From: Desulfovibrio gilichinskyi
Lineage (GTDB): Bacteria > Desulfobacterota > Desulfovibrionia > Desulfovibrionales > Desulfovibrionaceae
Reading direction: 5' to 3'
Assembly (NCBI RefSeq): GCF_900177375.1
Contig: NZ_FWZU01000002.1
Coordinates: 310,001 to 374,000, forward strand
Length of the DNA: 64,000 nt
Of the stretch, positions 1-8,038 are shown one piece after another (within the stretch, counting starts at the first letter, position 1; each line of letters starts with the position of its first letter). Position numbers and translations under genes: made by a program. The notes under the pieces are model-generated. The model ran no database searches, was not told the origin of the DNA, and saw only the letters and a program-made list of their open reading frames with translations.

Positions 1-1274
1 CAGAGAATAGCCAGAAAGCATGCCAGCCTGCCAAATCCAAAAAAAGATATAATGACGAGCGGACTGAGAAAACTGCTTTTTCTGGTAGAATCAAGCACTC
101 CTTTGAATCTTGTTTTTTTCCATGCCGGGATAGAACTTAAAAGCCAAGAGGTTATAAGAAAACCTAGGAAAATCAGTGTAACCCATTTGCCCGGAACATG
201 CAGAGCAAGTAAAAAAGAACTGAGTGTAAACAGGACCGCTGTTCGCGTGCGTCCTCTGGCCACCTTATGATCATCAGTGCAAACATATTTAGCAATTTTT
301 AACACCGAAATCAGGAAAAGACCGAAGGAGAGTATTTCAAGAGGTTCCATGGTAGATGGAAATGTTATTCTGGTTGCTGCATAGAGGGCAAAGCCAACCA
401 GAGAGATACTGAAAAGAGATTTAATTTTAAGATGGTTCTCGCCAAGTAAGTCCTTCCAGTCTACCTGCCGCTCCAGAAAACTCTTTAGAGCTACGCCTGC
501 CAATATGATTATTGCAAAGATAGATAGGTGCATTAGAGCGTTTTCATCATAGCTTTCGAAAGCACTTTTAAGTTCAGAACTTTTAATCGACCACCAGTTG
601 TTGTTTTGAAAAGAGGTCGTCCAGAAATTGATGCTGAAAACAGGATTTTTCCCAGCTAATAAATAGGAGCTCCATAACTGCAGAAGGTTGTGTTTTTCAC
701 CCTGTTCCAGTTTTTCCAGACGTGCTAGAACTCGCTCCCCTTCTTTCAATTGTAATTCAATTTTTGCAAGCTGACTTTTAGATTTGTACCGTAAGTTAGC
801 TATGGAGGTAAGATTGCTTCGATATAGAATTTTAAGCGGTTCCGGTATATCCGAAGGTATGGAAATGTTTTCGAATGAGTTGATAACATCAATTCTGGAA
901 ACGCATTCTTCCTGTGCATCTTCGAGTTTGTTTAGTGAATTCTTAATTTTTTCCCGCAGTTGATTTAGATCGTTTTTAACCTGCTTGCGGTCAATAGGAG
1001 AACCCGTTGAGGCCCGCTCGGAAATAAGGATGTACTGAAATTGTTGCAGTGCCTGAGCGTAATTCTTCCGCATAGCCAAAAGCAAAGCATCAATTTGCGC
1101 ATAGGTCGCCATTTCTTCCACTTCAAAGGCTTGAAAGCTGTGCACTCTGCTTCTAAGCATATCAAGATTTTGATCTGATTCAGCAAACGAACCGGAGGCA
1201 GATACAACTGACAGGGTAAAAGCTATAATTGTGCAAAACAAAAATGATTTAATTCTAGTTGCGGTCCAAAGCAT
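1..1274 (-). CDS. MscS-type mechanosensitive channel, N-terminal part (runs off the window)
   Basis: An open frame of about 424 codons reads without a stop from an ATG at 1274 to the window edge. The product begins with a signal peptide (about residues 1-32, ending near SGSFA). A long charged helical, coiled-coil-like region follows (about 36-235), then hydrophobic segments from about 265 on, separated by basic loops. This periplasmic-coil-plus-membrane layout is that of large MscK/DUF3772-like members of the MscS family, which release solutes on hypo-osmotic shock. The pore-forming MscS domain would lie beyond the window, so the family call rests on architecture only. It is divergent from the sigma-54 regulator gene. 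Confidence 0.6.
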   Translation of the reverse strand, partial: MLWTATRIKSFLFCTIIAFTLSVVSASGSFAESDQNLDMLRSRVHSFQAFEVEEMATYAQIDALLLAMRKNYAQALQQFQYILISERASTGSPIDRKQVKNDLNQLREKIKNSLNKLEDAQEECVSRIDVINSFENISIPSDIPEPLKILYRSNLTSIANLRYKSKSQLAKIELQLKEGERVLARLEKLEQGEKHNLLQLWSSYLLAGKNPVFSINFWTTSFQNNNWWSIKSSELKSAFESYDENALMHLSIFAIIILAGVALKSFLERQVDWKDLLGENHLKIKSLFSISLVGFALYAATRITFPSTMEPLEILSFGLFLISVLKIAKYVCTDDHKVARGRTRTAVLFTLSSFLLALHVPGKWVTLIFLGFLITSWLLSSIPAWKKTRFKGVLDSTRKSSFLSPLVIISFFGFGRLACFLAIL

Positions 1275-1576
1275 ATATTTCTCCAGCTAAGATCAAGTCT
1301 ATGCGGCTATTTTTTTAAAATTCAGTAGTTCAAATAATACGATCTGGTTGCGCGAATGTATAGGAGTAATTATGTTGTATAAATATTTAGAAATTTATTG
1401 TTGTATGATATGCTGTTTTATCATAGTTCGTTAAATTAGCAGCTTATATTTTATGTCCTGTTTTAAATGATATTTTAGGGATATTTTGAGTAGTCTTTTA
1501 ATGTTTGGAAGCATATTAGTCCTTATGATTTGCTGCTTAAACTGATTAGGATTTAATTGTAACTGAGGAAATTTTA
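1275..1576. other. Divergent intergenic region (302 bp)
   Basis: This AT-rich gap lies between the minus-strand channel gene and the plus-strand sigma-54 activator gene, so it must hold promoters for both. I see no convincing reading frame, RNA gene or strong inverted repeat in it. Confidence 0.6.
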
Positions 1577-3001
1577 ATGCGTAATTATATGATTGTAACA
1601 CCTGATGCTCAGGCACAAGCGACATTGGATGCTATTTTGTCTTCTTCCGGCGAAGGTGTTTCTCTGTACGATATTGCGGCTGTCAGATCTGCCCTTGTTG
1701 CGCATCCTGCTGATGTTATATTTGTAGATTATAATCTTCTCATGGAAAATTGTTCAGTATATAGCGATGGTATGAGTGCTATCTGGCAAGGGCATACCGA
1801 AGTTGAGGTTGTTGTTCTCGTACAGCCGGAAGGTGTGCGGCGTGCTGTGGATGCGATGAAGTCCGGAGCTGCTGACTATTTAACCTATCCTGTAAGTCCT
1901 GGCGAAGTTCAGGTTGTTCTTGAAAGTCTGGATAAGACTTTGATGCTCCATAGTAAATTGGACTATTTACGCGACCAGTTCTGGAATGAAGATGCCTTAC
2001 ACGTTGTCAGAACTGACAGTGTTGCAATGCATGACGTGTTCGATAAAGTTCGCCAGATGGCCGGAACCAGAACAACCGTCCTTTTGACAGGGGAGACCGG
2101 GACCGGAAAAAGTCTTATTGCGAAACTTATACATACGCATAGCTCAAGAAAGGAGCATCCTTTTGTCAGTGTTCATTGCGGAGCTGTTCCTGATACTCTT
2201 ATTGAAAGTGAGCTTTTCGGTCACGAGAAAGGAGCCTTTACCGGAGCCATTAAGCGTAAAATCGGTAAATTCGGTCTTGCCGAGGGCGGAACCCTTTTTC
2301 TTGATGAAATCGGTACAATTTCTAAATCTATGCAGATTAAGCTGCTGAATTTTCTTCAGGAACGGACCATCCAGCGGGTCGGAAGCGATGAATCTATTTC
2401 AGTTGATGTGCGAATAGTCGCTGCAACTAATGAAGATCTTCTGGATATGTGTGAAAAAGGTCTTTTCAGAAAAGATCTTTATTATCGACTCAATGTTTTT
2501 CCGATTGAAATACCACCGCTTCGCGATCGCAAAAGTGATATTTTGTCATTCGCTGAAGTATTTGTAAGTCATTTCAGTAAGCAGCTCGGTAAGAATATAA
2601 AAGGGGTTCATCCCAAAGTAATAGATGCTTTTCAGCGGCATCACTGGTCCGGAAATGTGCGTGAGCTTGAAAATCTGATCGAGCGGGCTTGTATTCTTGA
2701 GGAAGGAGATCTCATCAGTCCAGCAAGTATACCGCATGAGATGCTGGGCCTTCGGCAAGGTGATGAAGGCGGGCGGCCCGATATTTCTATGGCAATAGGC
2801 AGAGCCAGACAAATTGTTGTTGATAAATTTGAGAAGGAATATCTTTCAGAGCTTCTTGAAGCGTCACACGGCAAGATAAAAGATGCAGCAAAATGGGCCG
2901 GTATAACTCCGCGTCAGCTGCATAAATTAATGAATCGTCACGGATTACAGCGTAGACAGTTCAGGCTGCCGGTGAAAAAGGGAACTGTCGATTCACAATG
3001 A
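1577..3001 (+). CDS. Sigma-54-dependent transcriptional activator (bEBP) with degenerate receiver
   Basis: 474 aa. Residues 1-125 have a receiver-like pattern with a possible acceptor Asp51 (FVDYN), but the usual acidic pair near the N-terminus is absent (VTPD) and the conserved Lys before Pro is Tyr (LTYP). This domain is therefore probably not a normal phospho-switch. An AAA+ domain follows: Walker A GETGTGKS (about 172-179), the sigma-54-contacting GAFTGA loop (about 218), Walker B LFLDEIG (about 240) and R-finger region. A Fis-type helix-turn-helix closes the protein (about 430-460). The ATG follows a GAGGA box. It is separated from the next gene by a terminator, but a candidate -24/-12 promoter lies immediately beyond, making the downstream kamA cassette its likely target (inference). 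Confidence 0.92.
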   Translation: MRNYMIVTPDAQAQATLDAILSSSGEGVSLYDIAAVRSALVAHPADVIFVDYNLLMENCSVYSDGMSAIWQGHTEVEVVVLVQPEGVRRAVDAMKSGAADYLTYPVSPGEVQVVLESLDKTLMLHSKLDYLRDQFWNEDALHVVRTDSVAMHDVFDKVRQMAGTRTTVLLTGETGTGKSLIAKLIHTHSSRKEHPFVSVHCGAVPDTLIESELFGHEKGAFTGAIKRKIGKFGLAEGGTLFLDEIGTISKSMQIKLLNFLQERTIQRVGSDESISVDVRIVAATNEDLLDMCEKGLFRKDLYYRLNVFPIEIPPLRDRKSDILSFAEVFVSHFSKQLGKNIKGVHPKVIDAFQRHHWSGNVRELENLIERACILEEGDLISPASIPHEMLGLRQGDEGGRPDISMAIGRARQIVVDKFEKEYLSELLEASHGKIKDAAKWAGITPRQLHKLMNRHGLQRRQFRLPVKKGTVDSQ

Positions 3002-3113
3002 TGTTTTTAGGAATTTTGAATTCACATTTTAAAATTTCTTTTTAATAGCCGCTTTTAGTCAAAGAAAAGTTAATTCCCGCCATAAGTAAGCATCATTTTT
3101 GTTTTATAAAAAA

Positions 3114-3149
3114 GGTACTAAGAACTTAAAGTTCTTAGTACCTTTTTTT
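3114..3149 (+). terminator. Rho-independent terminator / long palindrome after the sigma-54 activator gene
   Basis: A perfect 12-bp stem (3114-3125 with 3131-3142, 5-nt loop) is followed by seven T residues. It ends the activator transcript. Because it is an extended palindrome just upstream of a candidate sigma-54 promoter, it might also be an activator-binding site. Confidence 0.85.
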
Positions 3150-3186
3150 ATATATTAAAATCTAATAAAATTAGTATGTTATAGTT

Positions 3187-3202
3187 TGGTATCAATTATG
3201 CT
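3187..3202 (+). promoter_or_regulatory. Candidate sigma-54 (-24/-12) promoter of the kamA cassette
   Basis: The 16-mer TGGTATCAATTATGCT has the GG (3188-3189) and GC (3200-3201) dinucleotides at the exact sigma-54 spacing, with T at 3187, 3199 and 3202 also matching the consensus TGGCAC-N5-TTGCW. The expected start is near 3213, leaving a short leader before the strong Shine-Dalgarno GGAGGAG (3227-3233). An adjacent sigma-54 activator gene supports it. Confidence 0.6.
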
Positions 3203-3238
3203 TTAAGCGGGTAACCATGGTTTCATGGAGGAGCGTGC

Positions 3239-3517
3239 ATGGAAGAAAGAATATTAAAACCCGCAACCGAAACTGAACGACTGACCGGAGTGCTTATTCC
3301 AAGCGGCTGGAACGCACGATTCGATGTTACAAGCCTTTCTCTTGCATGCGATGGCGAACGAGAGGTGGGAATAGAAAATTTAAGCGAATATCCCGAACTT
3401 TTAAGTTTGCTTCGGAGACAAGTTGAAGTTGCCGGAATAGTGGAAAAAGATGGTGATTTTGAAACATTAAGAATCTCATCTTTTAAAGTGGTAAGTGATA
3501 TCAATGCAAACAAATAA
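3239..3517 (+). CDS. Small beta-rich protein, first gene of the kamA cassette
   Basis: 92 aa, no signal peptide, family not recognised. The ATG is 5 nt after GGAGGAG, the best ribosome site in the cassette. The sequence alternates hydrophobic strands (GVLIPSGW, FDVTSLSLAC, REVGIENL, VEVAGIVEK, LRISSFKVV), a pattern compatible with a small OB-like barrel. The closing pattern, a G-x-hydrophobic turn followed by a final strand ending in SFKV, recurs in the 91-aa protein at the other end of the cassette (7740-8015). It is separated by 19 nt from the next gene, so it is almost certainly co-transcribed with kamA. A partner or regulatory role is possible; no function can be assigned. Confidence 0.8.
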   Translation: MEERILKPATETERLTGVLIPSGWNARFDVTSLSLACDGEREVGIENLSEYPELLSLLRRQVEVAGIVEKDGDFETLRISSFKVVSDINANK

Positions 3518-3536
3518 CGAGTGGAAGGGATTGTTT

Positions 3537-3893
3537 ATGAAAAGACTTTGTAATCTGTTTCTAGTTATATTTGTTTTAATGTTATATTCAGGAACGGCAT
3601 TTTCGGCTGAAGCTCCTTCTGAAAATGGAGACGAAACGATTGTCGGCGTAATTATTTCTATGGATGACGGAATTTTTCTTGATGACGGATATCAGATTTA
3701 TCTTTTGGTGGGTCTGGATGACCAGCAATATATGGGGTTGACGGTTGAAGTGATTGGTGAATCCATTATCGTCGATGGTGCACCTGCAATTAAAGTTAAA
3801 GAAATTAATGTGCTTGACCCTCAGCCTCAGGAAGAAATGGCTCCGGACGATGAGCCCGGAAACACCGCAAACGATGCAAATATAAATAACTGA
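3537..3893 (+). CDS. Small secreted protein in the kamA cassette
   Basis: 118 aa. I chose the ATG at 3537 because AAGGGA precedes it and because translation from there starts directly with a signal peptide (basic MKR, hydrophobic core, cleavage near GTAFSA). An upstream in-frame ATG would put 14 polar residues ahead of it. The mature part is acidic, with beta-strand repeats such as IVGVIISMDDG and IYLLVGLDDQQ, and ends in a low-complexity acidic tail. The rhythm resembles the two cytoplasmic small proteins of the same unit. Export to the periplasm is likely; function unknown. Confidence 0.8.
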   Translation: MKRLCNLFLVIFVLMLYSGTAFSAEAPSENGDETIVGVIISMDDGIFLDDGYQIYLLVGLDDQQYMGLTVEVIGESIIVDGAPAIKVKEINVLDPQPQEEMAPDDEPGNTANDANINN

Positions 3894-3923
3894 CGAAGTA
3901 GAATAATAAAAGAAGGATAAAAA

Positions 3924-5165
3924 ATGATTGAAATCGCTGAAAGCTCAGAATTGGAGCCTCCCCTTTCGTTGAATAATTTTGCGAAGGTGTGGTCAGATGC
4001 AGGGAATGAGAATAAATTTGCAGACTCATCTTTAAAAGAATTCCGGAAACGCGTTTATCCTACAATTTCCGATAGAGAGTGGGACGATTGGCGTTGGCAG
4101 ATAGCAAACCGGGTCAAAGACGTAGATACCATTGAGAAAGTTCTCGGTGATTCAATGGCAGGAGCCATGCCTCTGAGTAAAGGGCTTCCTGCGGCAGTAA
4201 CCCCGTATTATTTGGGTGTTGTTGCTTCTTCCGGTTCAACAGGTCTTCGTCGTTGTATAGAGCCGACGGTACATGAATTTATGGATGACGCTAATGAAAG
4301 CGCTGATCCGCTCGGTGAAGAAGGGCATATGGTTGCCCCGGGATTGGTACACAGATATCCTGACCGTGTACTTTTTCTGGTGACAGATTATTGCTCTACA
4401 TATTGCCGTTATTGCACCCGCTCAAGGCTTGTCGGTAAAACCGGCCGTCCTCATTCCATGAAAAATTGGAAGAGTGCAATTGAGTACATAAAGAAAACTC
4501 CGACCGTTCGTGATGTTTTGCTGTCAGGCGGAGATCCGTTAACCCTTCCTGATGAAAAGCTGGATTGGTTGCTTACGGAACTACGGGCTATTCCTCATGT
4601 GGAAATTGTACGAATCGGATCGAAGGTTCCGGCTGTTCTGCCTCAGCGTATCACTCCGGAGCTTGTGAAGATGCTTAGAAAGCATCATCCGCTTTTTATG
4701 AGTTTGCATTTTACTCACCCGGATGAGCTTACTGCTGAAACAGCAAAGGCATGCGCCATGCTGGCGGATGCAGGTATCCCTCTGGGCAGTCAGACAGTCC
4801 TTTTGAAAGATGTGAATGATGAAGTTGAGACCATGACAAAGTTGATGCAGGGACTGCTTAAAATCAGGGTTCGTCCTTACTATCTGTACCAGTGCGATCC
4901 AATTCCCGGTTCTGCTCATTTCAGAACACGGGTCGAAAAAGGTTTGGAAATGATACAGGGATTACGCGGCCATACTTCCGGCTATGCAGTTCCAAGTTAT
5001 GTCATTGATGCTCCCGGAGGGGGAGGTAAGATTCCGCTTCTGCCTGAATATTATATGGGTAGAAATGAAAAAGGTGTTATCCTTAGGAACTACGAAGGCA
5101 AAATTTACAGTTACCCTGATCCGGAACCATGTGCTGAAACATGTACCGGATTTGCGAAGGCATAA
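3924..5165 (+). CDS. kamA: KamA-family radical SAM aminomutase (probable lysine 2,3-aminomutase)
   Basis: 413 aa, close to the 416 aa of clostridial lysine 2,3-aminomutase. The radical SAM cluster motif CX3CX2C is at Cys157, Cys161 and Cys164 (DYCSTYCRYC). The PLP-binding Lys is Lys369 in DAPGGGGK. In the clostridial enzyme Asp293 and Asp330 bind the substrate epsilon-amino group and Lys337 holds PLP. Here Asp325, Asp362 and Lys369 show the same spacings (37 and 7), which favours lysine over glutamate as substrate. The C-terminus keeps a Cys pair (PCAETC) where the family binds zinc. Expected reaction: L-lysine to L-beta-lysine. Its neighbours, two ATP-grasp ligases and a GNAT enzyme 2 nt or less apart or overlapping, suggest the product is further conjugated. 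Confidence 0.9.
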   Translation: MIEIAESSELEPPLSLNNFAKVWSDAGNENKFADSSLKEFRKRVYPTISDREWDDWRWQIANRVKDVDTIEKVLGDSMAGAMPLSKGLPAAVTPYYLGVVASSGSTGLRRCIEPTVHEFMDDANESADPLGEEGHMVAPGLVHRYPDRVLFLVTDYCSTYCRYCTRSRLVGKTGRPHSMKNWKSAIEYIKKTPTVRDVLLSGGDPLTLPDEKLDWLLTELRAIPHVEIVRIGSKVPAVLPQRITPELVKMLRKHHPLFMSLHFTHPDELTAETAKACAMLADAGIPLGSQTVLLKDVNDEVETMTKLMQGLLKIRVRPYYLYQCDPIPGSAHFRTRVEKGLEMIQGLRGHTSGYAVPSYVIDAPGGGGKIPLLPEYYMGRNEKGVILRNYEGKIYSYPDPEPCAETCTGFAKA

Positions 5166-5166
5166 A

Positions 5167-6168
5167 ATGAAAATAGGCATGACATACGACCTTAAGGACG
5201 ATTACCTGAAACGTGGATTTTCGTTCGAAGAGGCAGCAGAATTCGATTCCGAGGTAACTATTGCGGGAATTGAGAACGTCTTAAAGAAACACGGCCATAC
5301 TGTAGACAGAATAGGTAATATTAATGACTTAGTCTCCCGCCTTGCGTCAGGCGGAACATGGGATATGGTTTTTAATATTGCTGAAGGTCTGAAAGGTCTC
5401 GGCCGTGAAGCTCAGGTTCCGGCTTTGCTTGATGCGTGGGGTATTCCTTATACATTCTCAGGGCCTGAACTTATGTCATTAACCTTGCACAAAGCCATGA
5501 CAAACGCTGTGGTGCGCTCTTTGGGAGTTGCCACTGCGGATAACTTTCTGGTCAGAAGCGTTGAAGATATCTCCAGCGTAAATCTCCAGTTCCCACTGTT
5601 TGCCAAGCCCGTAGCGGAAGGCACCAGTAAAGGTATCAGTGCGCGTTCTCTGGTTCATAATAAAGCTGAACTTCGCAGTATCTGTGAAGAATTGCTTGAG
5701 ACCTTCAGGCAGCCTGTCCTTGTTGAAACATTTCTGCCCGGACGTGAGTTCACCGTGGGAATACTTGGAAGCGGAAGTGACAGCCGGATTGCCGGAGTCA
5801 TTGAAGTTGCGGCTGTAGGCAAAGGCGATTCCTCCGCCTATACTTATGAAAATAAGCAGGAATGGAGAGAACGAGTTTCCTATGAGCTTGTAGACGACGA
5901 AGCAGCCATGAGTGCAGCATCGCTTGCTCTTAAAGCATGGCGCGGTCTTGGATGTCTTGACGGTGGTCGCATTGACGTTCGCCTTGGACGTGACGGCGGA
6001 CCAAGGTTCATTGAGGTAAATCCGCTTCCGGGGCTTAATCCTGAAAGTTCCGACCTTCCCATTTTGTGGGCACTTGGCGGTGGCAAGTATGATGTTTTAA
6101 TTAAAGAAATTTTACACTCAGCGCTTCTTAGACTGGGCCGGATAGATGCTTACAGAGGCGCAGCATAA
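5167..6168 (+). CDS. D-Ala-D-Ala-ligase-like ATP-grasp enzyme 1
   Basis: 333 aa from the ATG at 5167, one base after the kamA stop; an upstream in-frame ATG inside kamA is unlikely. ATP-grasp features run in order: LFAKPVAEGTSKGIS (nucleotide-binding Lys and flexible loop), VETFLPGREFTVGILG, and the metal-binding end DVRLG...FIEVNPLPGL with the paired Glu and Asn. The fold and length are those of D-alanine-D-alanine ligase, but location outside any peptidoglycan operon and pairing with a second ATP-grasp gene argue for a different amino-acid ligase. The likely reaction is ATP-dependent amide formation using the KamA product (inference). The stop overlaps the next start (TAATG). Confidence 0.85.
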   Translation: MKIGMTYDLKDDYLKRGFSFEEAAEFDSEVTIAGIENVLKKHGHTVDRIGNINDLVSRLASGGTWDMVFNIAEGLKGLGREAQVPALLDAWGIPYTFSGPELMSLTLHKAMTNAVVRSLGVATADNFLVRSVEDISSVNLQFPLFAKPVAEGTSKGISARSLVHNKAELRSICEELLETFRQPVLVETFLPGREFTVGILGSGSDSRIAGVIEVAAVGKGDSSAYTYENKQEWRERVSYELVDDEAAMSAASLALKAWRGLGCLDGGRIDVRLGRDGGPRFIEVNPLPGLNPESSDLPILWALGGGKYDVLIKEILHSALLRLGRIDAYRGAA

Positions 6169-7166
6169 TGAAAAAAATTGCCGCAATTGTGAGAAATCAT
6201 GTTCCATCCAACGCTTCTAAGGATGTTCAGGATGTCATAAATCAAAGTAGATTTGTGGGAAAAGTACTTCGTGGACAGGGCTGGAGTGTTGTTGAAGTGG
6301 AACTTGGTTCCGATATCGGCGAAGTTGTATCTGCACTGCGCGGCATAAGGCCGCATGTAGTTTTTAATCTTGTTGAAAGCTTTATGGGATCGGATGAATT
6401 AGCCAGTATGGCTCCCGTGATATTCCGAAATCTGGGTTATTCGTTCACCGGAGCGGACAGCCCTGTACTGTTTATGACAAACGATAAACTGGCCGCTAAA
6501 CGGCATCTGATGTCTGTAGATTTACCGACACCCCGCGGGCTTGATGAAATAGGTTTAAAGCGCGGGCGTTTCAGTCATAAGGGGCGTTATATAATTAAAA
6601 GCAGATATGAGCATGCATCTCTTGGACTTGATGAGACTTCAGTGATTCAGGCTGATAAAGCAGAGGATCTTCTTGCGGCAATGGAAGATCAAAGGCAGAA
6701 GCTCGGCGGTTCCTGCATTGCGGAAGAGTTTATAGATGGTCGTGAATTCAGCGTATCTCTAATTGAATCACCCAGTGGGGAATGCATGATTCTCGGTTCC
6801 GCCGAGATTGCTTTCCGGGCCGACATGGATGTAAAAATTGTCGGCTATCAGGCAAAATGGGATGAAGGATCTGATGCTGATAAATCCACAGTCAGAGGGT
6901 TTGAGTTCCGTAAAGCTGAGCCTGAGCTGTCCAGACTTTTGGAAAAAACTGCGCTTGATTGCTGGGAAGAAATGGGTCTTAGAGGATATGCCCGTGTTGA
7001 TTTCAGAGTGGATGCCAATGGAAAAGCCTTCATCATTGATGTGAATGCCAATCCTTGTCTTTCTGAAGATGCCGGATTCATTGCTACAGCGATGGAAGCC
7101 GGATGGAAACCGGAGGAAGTCATTTCTTCAATCGTTAAGAGTGCGTTGGGGAAATATGCAAACTAA
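6168..7166 (+). CDS. D-Ala-D-Ala-ligase-like ATP-grasp enzyme 2
   Basis: 332 aa, starting on the last base of the preceding stop codon, so translation is coupled. ATP-grasp signatures: RYIIKSRYEHASLGLD, CIAEEFIDGREFSVSLIE, and ARVDFRVD...FIIDVNANPCLS. The metal pair is Asp/Asn rather than Glu/Asn. It is clearly related to its neighbour in layout but diverged, so the two probably act on different substrates in successive ligations rather than as a duplicated isoenzyme. Its end overlaps the acetyltransferase gene by 11 nt. Substrates unknown. Confidence 0.85.
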   Translation: MKKIAAIVRNHVPSNASKDVQDVINQSRFVGKVLRGQGWSVVEVELGSDIGEVVSALRGIRPHVVFNLVESFMGSDELASMAPVIFRNLGYSFTGADSPVLFMTNDKLAAKRHLMSVDLPTPRGLDEIGLKRGRFSHKGRYIIKSRYEHASLGLDETSVIQADKAEDLLAAMEDQRQKLGGSCIAEEFIDGREFSVSLIESPSGECMILGSAEIAFRADMDVKIVGYQAKWDEGSDADKSTVRGFEFRKAEPELSRLLEKTALDCWEEMGLRGYARVDFRVDANGKAFIIDVNANPCLSEDAGFIATAMEAGWKPEEVISSIVKSALGKYAN

Positions 7167-7701
7167 ATTAGATTGCGCGGGAACTGTCACCACTGAATCG
7201 TTTCAATGTGATGTTATTTTCTTAACTGAGCTTGTTCCTGATGATGTTAAAACACTTTGCAAAATTACAGCTCAGACAGGTTTCTTCTCAAAAGAAGAAG
7301 TGCTGATTGTTGACGAATTGGCGCGGGCTTCCATTTCCGAGGGCGAGAAGAGCGGTTATCACTTTCTGTTGGTTCTGCCGGAAAATAGAGACCGCATGCA
7401 TCCTTTGGGATTTGCCTGTTACGGTCCTATTCCGGGATCAGTCGGAAGCTGGGACCTGTATTGGATTGTAGTTAACAGGGAAGATCAGGGGCATGGATAC
7501 GGTAAAAAAATTGCCACGGAAGTTGAGAGTCGCATAAGAAATACCGGCGGAAGGAAAATCTTTGTAGAAACATCTTCAAGGGCGCAATACTCCTCAACCA
7601 GATGTTTCTATGAAGCCAGCGGGTACAAACCGGAAACTCGTCTTTTGGATTATTATGATCTAGGCGAAGACTGCGTTATATTCACAAAAGAACTGAATTA
7701 A
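7156..7701 (+). CDS. GNAT-family N-acetyltransferase
   Basis: 181 aa from the ATG at 7156; an upstream in-frame ATG at 7045 would bury 37 residues in the preceding gene. The acetyl-CoA loop is QGHGYGKKI (Q-x-x-G-x-G type) preceded by the strand WDLYWIVV. In methanogens and some bacteria a KamA partner acetyltransferase (AblB) makes N-epsilon-acetyl-beta-lysine, a compatible solute. This protein is shorter than AblB, so the resemblance is of context and not proven orthology. It probably acetylates an amino group of the KamA or ATP-grasp product. Confidence 0.85.
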   Translation: MQTKLDCAGTVTTESFQCDVIFLTELVPDDVKTLCKITAQTGFFSKEEVLIVDELARASISEGEKSGYHFLLVLPENRDRMHPLGFACYGPIPGSVGSWDLYWIVVNREDQGHGYGKKIATEVESRIRNTGGRKIFVETSSRAQYSSTRCFYEASGYKPETRLLDYYDLGEDCVIFTKELN

Positions 7702-7739
7702 ACTGAACTGGCAGAGTTAAATTTGTCGGAGATTTTTTT

Positions 7740-8015
7740 ATGAAAAGAACACATGGACTTACAAAAGTCAGCGGAAGAGTTTTACCATGGGAGATGAGCC
7801 CTGAAGATTCTTATCTGCTTATGATTGCAACAGACGAAAATGAACATTTAGTGGTGGACCAGACTAATGCCGGAGTGGATTTGGAAGATTATGTCGGTGA
7901 CTGGATTGAAGCCACCGGTATAATAAGGCAGTGTGAAAACTGCACGCGGATTTGTGTGAAATCTTTTCAAATTTCCGAGGACGAAGAGTGGGATGAGGAA
8001 GATGATGGGTGGTAG
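7740..8015 (+). CDS. Small acidic beta-rich protein, last gene of the kamA cassette
   Basis: 91 aa, start preceded by a GGAG box at 7728. Strands VSGRVLPWEM, YLLMIATD, EHLVVDQT, DWIEATGIIRQ and RICVKSFQI match the rhythm of the 92-aa protein at 3239-3517 (turn G-hydrophobic, then a final strand ending SFxI/V). Three cysteines sit in QCENCTRIC, a possible metal site, and the tail is strongly acidic (DEEWDEEDDGW). The gene lies 38 nt after the acetyltransferase and just before the terminator, so it is the distal gene of the unit. Function unknown; an OB-like fold is my guess. Confidence 0.8.
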   Translation: MKRTHGLTKVSGRVLPWEMSPEDSYLLMIATDENEHLVVDQTNAGVDLEDYVGDWIEATGIIRQCENCTRICVKSFQISEDEEWDEEDDGW

Positions 8016-8038
8016 AAAATTTTTGTAGAATTTTTTAG

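Noticed and set aside
52-270. Plus-strand 72-codon open frame
   Set aside because: It runs antisense to a continuous minus-strand frame whose product has a signal peptide, coiled coil and membrane helices; the latter is the real gene.
3924-5165. KamA as the EF-P modifying enzyme EpmB
   Set aside because: Its full 413-aa length, retained substrate aspartates and C-terminal Cys pair fit free-lysine aminomutase better, and there is no efp or epmA nearby.
5167-7166. The two ATP-grasp genes as peptidoglycan D-Ala-D-Ala ligases
   Set aside because: Two adjacent copies in a kamA unit and no mur or fts genes nearby make a cell-wall role unlikely, though not excluded.
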